Source: Theristus sp. LFF4_11 (lineage: Eukaryota; Nematoda; Chromadorea; Monhysterida; Xyalidae). Taken from it: a stretch of 64,000 nucleotides of DNA. The notes under the pieces are model-generated. The model saw nothing but the letters and a program-made list of their open reading frames with translations, had not been told where the DNA came from and did no database searches. Made by a program: the position numbers and the translations under genes. Location of the stretch: assembly GCA_030248135.1 (NCBI GenBank), contig JASANC010004943.1, forward strand, positions 1-64,000, given 5' to 3'. Position 1 is the stretch's first letter; the number at the start of each line of letters is the position of its first letter. Shown here piece by piece: positions 58,225 through 64,000 of the stretch.

Positions 58225-58495
58225 CATTGTTGTTGTTGTTGTTGTTGTTGCTTTGTTGTTCAACGTTCTTTTTGTTGATTTTATTCCGTCTGAAACTGCT
58301 AAAAGGCGATAAACTATTATAATCTCTCATGCTTTGTCGAGGTTTTAGCTCATGATGTATGTATGCAATGTAGTTCAGTTCAGTCTACAGATGCCAATGT
58401 ACTTCTTTTGCCTGTTTCTCGGTTTTTCAATGTCTTTGTGACGGCAATTTGTTTGTTGCGAAAGACGAAAACAACACAGCCCCACCGACTGATTC

Positions 58496-60538
58496 ATGGT
58501 CATTTTCACGAGCACGCATTCTCGACGTTTCGCAGCACTTTCTTGTGTCGCTGCTTCAGCGTTGTTGCCGTGGATCAGATCGGAACCGACCAAAGCAAAT
58601 GCGGAACGAACAGTAATGGCTGACGACAACGTCTCAATTTCGGCGCCACTTTTCCACAACGGAAAGTACGCGAATCCGGAGTCGTTCGGCTTTCGACTGC
58701 CCGGCTTTTACGATGGATTCAGGGCGTTCGTGTTGACGCCAGACCAGGGAAAACAGCCGAAAACTGTGGCGGTCGGTTTGGTGGATCTTTTTTGGGTCAT
58801 GACGACTGGAATCGGGCTATTTAGAAATATCGATACACTGAGTGAACAATGAACAGCCGCTCAACAGTTTTGTCAACTGATTTCTGATTCGTGATGTGAC
58901 GACTTCAGGAAGCCGACGCAACTATTCCGGTGGTTCAGCCGAATTTCACAGTGCCCCAGCAGTTGCAGGGTCGAGAATTGCAGGCCACCTGGCTCGGCCA
59001 TGCCACGGTGCTCGTTCAAATGGACGGTTCGCATCCGTCGTTTCCTTTTCACGATTTTTTTGTCATCAATTTTTCAAGTTCTCTTTCTTTTTGTTATCTC
59101 TCAAGTTCAAGCTATCAAGATTTTGTCACTCTTTCCGTTTTTTGCTTCGTTTTTCCAGGTGTCACCTTCCTAACGGATCCCATCTGGTCCGAGCGTTGCT
59201 CTCCCTCAACGTTCATTGGACCTAAACGTTATCGGCCGCCGCCGTGTTCGATCGAGGATTTGCCGCATGTAACGATTTTATACTGACGATTTACTTATTA
59301 TTTAGTATGTTTGATTCTCGTTTTTTAATGTTTAATTCCAGTTTTTCTTCAAAAGCTCAACATTGCAGGTGGATTTTGTGTTGATCTCACACAATCACTA
59401 CGATCACCTCGACGTGGCGACCGTAAAAGCGTTGCACAAGCGTTTTCAGCCAAGTAGGTCTCCGGTCACCCATAAATAGCAATGCACTTTCTGTGTTACA
59501 CTGAATTTGGCTCTCCCATTAAGAATCAATCACCACATTACACTCAGGCTAAATCGTTCAAAATGGAAGTTCAAATGAAGTACAGCCAGCCTTTCTCACA
59601 GACATTCAGTGGTTCGTGCCAATGGGCTTGAAGCATTGGTTGGAGTCAACGGGTTGCACGAACGTGCACGAATTGACATGGGACCAATCAGTGGTAGTGC
59701 CTGTCCGTGCGTTTACTGACGTCTCCGTCTGTGTGCGGTGTCTGCCCGCAAGGCATTGGAGCAATCGGACACCGTTTGACGCGTTCAAGGTTTTTAAAGC
59801 TGATTCGGTTTTTTCTGGTTTTCTCGACAAATAAGCATGAACAACCGACAAAATGCCTTTTTTAATCAACCAGACATTATGGGCGAGCTGGATGGTTACC
59901 GGTGCGCATCACAAGTTTTATTTCACTGGCGATTCCGGATTCTGCCGCGAGGAATTCGCGAACATTGGCCGAAAATACGGACCGTTTCAGTTGGCAGCCA
60001 TTCCAATCGGCTGTTACGAACCGCGGTTGGTGCTGTTTTCTGTTGGAGTTGCTTTTGCTGTCGGTTTTTCGGTTTGCTGAGTGTAACGTTTTCATTGAAA
60101 AAGTTGTTTACCTTTTTTTTGCTCAATCTTATTTTGACACACAACTGCAAAACGCGAGCCCCTTTTTCAAATTTTCATAGCTCAATAAACTAAACTAAAC
60201 TAAACTAAAAACTAAGCTAAAAAGTTCAAAACCAACACAGGTTTTTCATGCAATACGCGCACATGAACGTGGATGAGGCAGTGCAGGTGCACGAATTGAT
60301 CCGTTCACAAAACTCAGTCGGCATCCACTGGGCGACGTTTCCGATGGGATGTACAGAGGTTCACATTTGCCGCTCCGTTTAAAAAGTTTTCACATTTTTC
60401 TATTAAAAGCGTGGGTCAATTGTTGTTCAGCATTACATGGCTCCAAAAAATCGGCTGACGGAGCTGGTAAAAACCGAACTGTCTAATGGCACCATGTTCA
60501 GAACGCTTAACCACGGTGAAACTTGGGTAATCGTTTAA
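58496..60538 (+). CDS. NAPEPLD: N-acyl-phosphatidylethanolamine phospholipase D
   Basis: Membrane-associated zinc metallohydrolase that releases N-acylethanolamines (anandamide-type lipids) from N-acyl-PE. Eight exons: 58496-58771, 58909-59026, 59159-59268, 59369-59453, 59602-59789, 59874-60025, 60241-60358 and 60431-60538. They total 1155 bp, 384 residues (human 393), in frame. After a hydrophobic N-terminus comes [40 protein letters not shown] and the metal site SHNHYDHLD. Then [25 protein letters not shown] (metal His), YFTGDSGFC (bridging Asp), [28 protein letters not shown] and VGIHWATF (second-site His). All metal ligands known from the human enzyme are present. A second in-frame Met at 58616 would remove the first 40 residues and is an equally good start. 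The short C-terminus ends after LNHGETW. Confidence 0.93.
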
Positions 60539-60734
60539 TTGGGTTTATTTGTTGCAACCGTGAACTGATAGTACGTAGCTTTAGTCATTGTTTGTTTCTT
60601 GTTAGATTTTTGTTGTTTAAACTTTGAAAAAATCTTGCACTGTTTTTGCCTTTACGATACTGTGCACTCTTTCAACAGCTGACCTCCATTCAAACAATCG
60701 ATTTATTTTGCCAGAGCATGTGGGTATCATATCA

Positions 60735-61062
60735 TACCCGTGCGACGGCGTGATGAACCGTCGGTGCAGCAGGTTGCCACCAATCGTAAATAATGCACGT
60801 TTTTTTGATGAAGCAGTCGGGTACATCTACAACATTACATTATCAGCACATAGGCCAAACGCAACCGAATTGCGTTGCCTTGCGAAGCAAAGCCATATGC
60901 AGTGACGCAGCTGACTAAAGGGGAATTCATGAAGCAGTACTTAGTGACCGCGTAGCTATGCTTTAACACAGCTACGCGTCACTAAATAATGCTTCATGAA
61001 TGCGCCTTAACAAATTTGCGGCAAGGCCATCTATTGCACACCGTCGCACGGGTATGGTGCAT
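60735..61062. mobile_element. TIR element with nested MITE-A
   Basis: CATACCCGTGCGACGGCGTG at the left and CACCGTCGCACGGGTATGG at the right form a TIR of about 20 bp. A MITE-A sits inside at 60920-61010. The left end resembles the left end of the element at 27818. Confidence 0.6.
60920..61010. mobile_element. MITE family A copy
   Basis: GAATTCATGAAGCAGTACTT and AATGCTTCATGAATGCGCC. Confidence 0.85.
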
Positions 61063-61363
61063 ATGATCAACAGAAAACAACCAACGAATAAAAATACGGT
61101 TCATCAGATGAGCGGAACAAAACAAATTTGACTATTTCGACAGGCACACAGTACAGTAACGATAAAAAGAATTGAGTGGTTGCTTCGTTCACAAGTTGAT
61201 GGGCATTGTCACAGCAGAACAATAAGTTAAACTGCATCAAACGGACGAAAACACATTTCCACACTGGGAAGTACAAAGAAACGGATGGCGAAATATGCAT
61301 TGCTCCAGAAGGAAATACTGACGTAGGAAGCCGAATCGGAATTGCCACATTGCGACCTATCAC

Positions 61364-63815
61364 TCACTTTATCGTCAGTCCATTGTGCTGCTTGGCGAAG
61401 CGGTGTCCAGTCATGTGTTCATACGTCGGTGCGCGAATGGTGTCGATAAAAATGTTGTTATTGCTCGATGGTGCCGTATTGGACGAACTACAACTGGACG
61501 ACGTTGAGCTGAGACTGGCCGGTCTCACTTTCGCAGAGCGACTGCGTTGTCGCTGCTTCCGTTGCGAGCGATCCGCGCGGCGTCGTCGCGTCATCTGCTC
61601 GGACAGATGCGAGAGACTGCGCGGCGGTTGGCCCATAGTTCTCAGCAGCACCGGCAACAGTACGAGTCCGTGCAGGAAGCCGAAGCCGACGATTAAAATG
61701 GCGGTTTTCGCGAACATTCGCACGACATAGGAGGCGACAAAGAGCATCGCGACGATGGCGAGCAGCGTCGACACGCCGCCCTGGCAGACGGGCCATGCGA
61801 TCGCGCCTAGCGCCTCCTTGATGCGCTCGTCTGGCCGGTCCGGCCCAATGGGACTGCGGTAGATCCGGTAGCCGACGTGCGTGATGAAATCGACCGATAG
61901 GCCGATCGACATGAGGATGTTCACGACCGTGGTCGGGTCGAGATCGGCGCCCCAAAGCGCCAAAAAGCCGGTCACTCCGATGTCCATGGAGAGCAGCATG
62001 AATGTCACCCAGAACACGATATAGCGGTCGCTGATGAACGCGAGACAGACGACAGCCATGGCGAGTATCGCGATGCCAAGCGACTGCAGCGTCGTGTGCG
62101 GCAGTGACAGCGTCTGGTCGGAGTAAAAGTTCTGTTCGTCAAACACGACTGCCTCGTAATCGGGGTACCGGTCGACCACCTGCAGAAATTCAATTCGTGT
62201 TTCATGTAACAATCCCAACGCTATTCGAAAAGAAACTGTCGTTTCAACAGGGAAACATGAATGAGTTGAGTCGGCAACAGTGGTAAATCGATCAAAAGCA
62301 GCAATTATCAATTTGTTCTCACAACAGATCAAAAACATAAAACTCTTTCGCGTACCTCTCTCCATGCGAGCAGCATATCTGTCCGATCGTGCCAGTTGCC
62401 GATGCGGAAGCCAGTGGTGAAATAGAATTTGGTGACGCAACCGTCAGTGCACGTTTCAGGGTCGTTGACCCATTGCAAATACGGCGACCAACGCGCGTTG
62501 AACGATTGACTCAAGTATCGACGCAAGTCCGAGTAGAAATCTTGTTGGTCATGCTTGAAGAGCCGCCAGTATCGGTCGTACGCACGCAGCCAAAGCTGCG
62601 TCGACTGTGTGCCCATGCTGTACGGCAGCGACTCGAGTTCGTGCACAAACCGCAAGAATCGTCGTGTCGCGTTCTCGTTGCGACTGAAGTCGGGCGCCCG
62701 ATTGACGTAGACACGCCCGGTCAGTCCCTCCGCCCAGATGTGCTCCTGCGCGAGGTTGATGTAGTGCCGCAGCGGGCTGTCATCAACAACCAATGTCGAT
62801 GGTGACAGATTCGGCTGCAGCACACAGCAGCCGTAGATGGCGACGACCAAGTAGACGGCGTAGCCGATCAGTACGAACACTTGCGTCGCCGAGTGGCAGA
62901 CGAACGCGCCGAACTTGTGCTCGAAAAACCGTTGCACTGGGCACTCGTAATTCTGATCTCTGACTAGCGCTACGGTCTTCGCGTCGACCCGTTTCCAAAA
63001 GAGCACTGAGTGATAGCCGGCCTGTTCGCGGCGACCCGCGTACACGACCACGGCCGGCAGAAACGTGATCTGAAAGTCAGCTTTGTTTTAGCAAAAATGT
63101 CAAGTGCTTGTTAATTGAAAATACGTTCGTCTTATGAACCTGATACAAGTAATCGAACGTGATGGCAGCGGCGATGAATTTGCAGAAAATGGAAATGGCA
63201 GGCGTCGAGCTGAACGCTCCGATGCCGAACGACAGACAATCAGTGATAGACGTCACCGTGATGGCGACGCCGGCGTCTTTCATTGTTTCTCCCATTCGGT
63301 CGCGCACCTGCGGAGAAAGCCCACGGTGTTTTTTACCTGTGCTTGGTTGAAGAAAAAACAAAAACGCTGCTAACCGAAAGCATTTTCATGCTGCGCTGCC
63401 ATGCTCCGAGTATGATGTAAGTGTCGTCAATGCCGATGGCAAGTGCTATGAATGGCACTACGGCTACTTGACTGATGAATGGCACACCGCAGATGAACAG
63501 TAGACCTGTTGGTAAAAAAAACAAACAAAACTGATGACCACAAAAAACATCAACAGAGCAAGCTTGGAGGGCAAATGACCCCCAACCCAAGCTGTTCAAT
63601 CGACACAACTCGTTTGGAAAGGGAACAAACCAAAACAACAAAGACCAACCTGCTGAAGAAATGATGGCCATCGTCGATGAGCCGACGCCGGTGAGTCCTT
63701 CAAGTGGTTTGCTGGTCAACCAATCACCGGTAAGGCACGAGGCGAATGTGAACGACGTGATCAGCGTTATCGTCAGCGACATGTATGGAAACGTGTAGTA
63801 CGTGTTCTTGTGCAC
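61364..63815 (-). CDS. Patched-related (PTR/PTCHD-like) membrane protein, N-terminus outside the window
   Basis: RND-superfamily protein with a sterol-sensing domain, expected 12 TMs in the plasma membrane or endosomes. Exons: 63650-63815, 63375-63505, 63140-63307, 62356-63069 and 61364-62179; phases join. The sterol-sensing part has YYTFPYMSLTITLITSFTFA, VGSSTMAIISSAG, FIALAIGIDDTYIILGAW (GxxxDD motif) and the block GVAITVTSITDCLSFGIGAF. Exon 62356-63069 carries HSATQVFVLIGYAVYLVVAI and the second extracellular domain. The last exon has TM8-12 with VNILMSIGLSVDFITHVGYR, the repeat of the charged TM4-like motif, and a basic, Ser-rich cytoplasmic tail. The closest known groups are nematode ptr genes and PTCHD proteins. 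The stop overlaps a strong GTGAGT donor, so a further 3' exon is possible. Confidence 0.85.
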
Positions 63816-64000
63816 CTACACACAAAGAAACGTTGCAATTGCGATCTTGTGTTTTGATAAGAAATATCCAGTTGCAACAATTCTATAAAACCATAAAATT
63901 GACTCAACTGGCACACCCGTCCTCGCTCCCGCCCCACTCAGTTCTTTGAAAACGGTGGTCCAAGTTGTAAGGTCAAAGTGGAATGGGGGACCAACCTCTT

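Noticed and set aside
60624..60905. Apparent secreted protein of 93 residues
   Set aside because: The frame starts at TTG, not ATG, and most of it runs through a TIR element (60735-61062).
61488..61955. Second minus-strand frame (Arg/Ala-rich) inside the patched-related exon
   Set aside because: Out-of-frame shadow; the other frame contains TM segments and the VNILMSIGLSVDF motif.

Overview
This is animal nuclear DNA. Every confident gene is broken by short GT-AG introns, and the products are metazoan: Cys-loop and glutamate-type receptors, CDK7, a YTHDF reader, NAPE-PLD and a patched-related protein. Two divergent ionotropic receptors in tandem plus a patched-related (PTR-like) gene suggest a nematode, possibly an early-branching one because a YTHDF reader and a TPX2-like protein are present. 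That assignment is inference at about 0.6. Exon limits below come from reading splice sites, frame and protein family by eye; for most genes the exon phases close exactly.

Layout. 1-4693 (-): 3' part of a nicotinic-type Cys-loop receptor with a large foldback transposon in one intron. 6248-9198 (-): short ionotropic glutamate-type receptor. 11125-13586 and 15094-17680 (+): two paralogous, very divergent Cys-loop receptors. 18476-21864 (-): mitochondrial Era-type GTPase (ERAL1). 22265-25681 (-): CDK7. 26625-34167 (-): GPR107/108-type membrane protein. 35725-35877 (+): possible 50-residue membrane microprotein. 37437-42495 (-): TPX2-like spindle factor. 43080-44850 (-): two unrecognised reading frames. 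45940-46526: mariner remnant. 48607-53117 (+): YTHDF m6A reader. 55343-58224 (+): exosome subunit RRP4/EXOSC2. 58496-60538 (+): NAPE-PLD. 61364-63815 (-): 3' part of a patched-related protein.

The first 18 kb is a cluster of four ligand-gated channel genes; the rest is mostly housekeeping (cell cycle and transcription, RNA decay, mitoribosome assembly, lipid signalling) with no operon-like logic.

Introns and spacers are crowded with repeats that can be sorted into families by eye. They are: a tRNA-derived SINE with an (AAC)n tail; a second SINE-like family; three palindromic MITE families (called A, B and C here); several long-TIR or foldback elements; and a four-copy family carrying a hammerhead-ribozyme-like core with a compensatory base change in stem II. 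The hammerhead-like family and the compact-Cys-loop receptor pair are the most unusual items.
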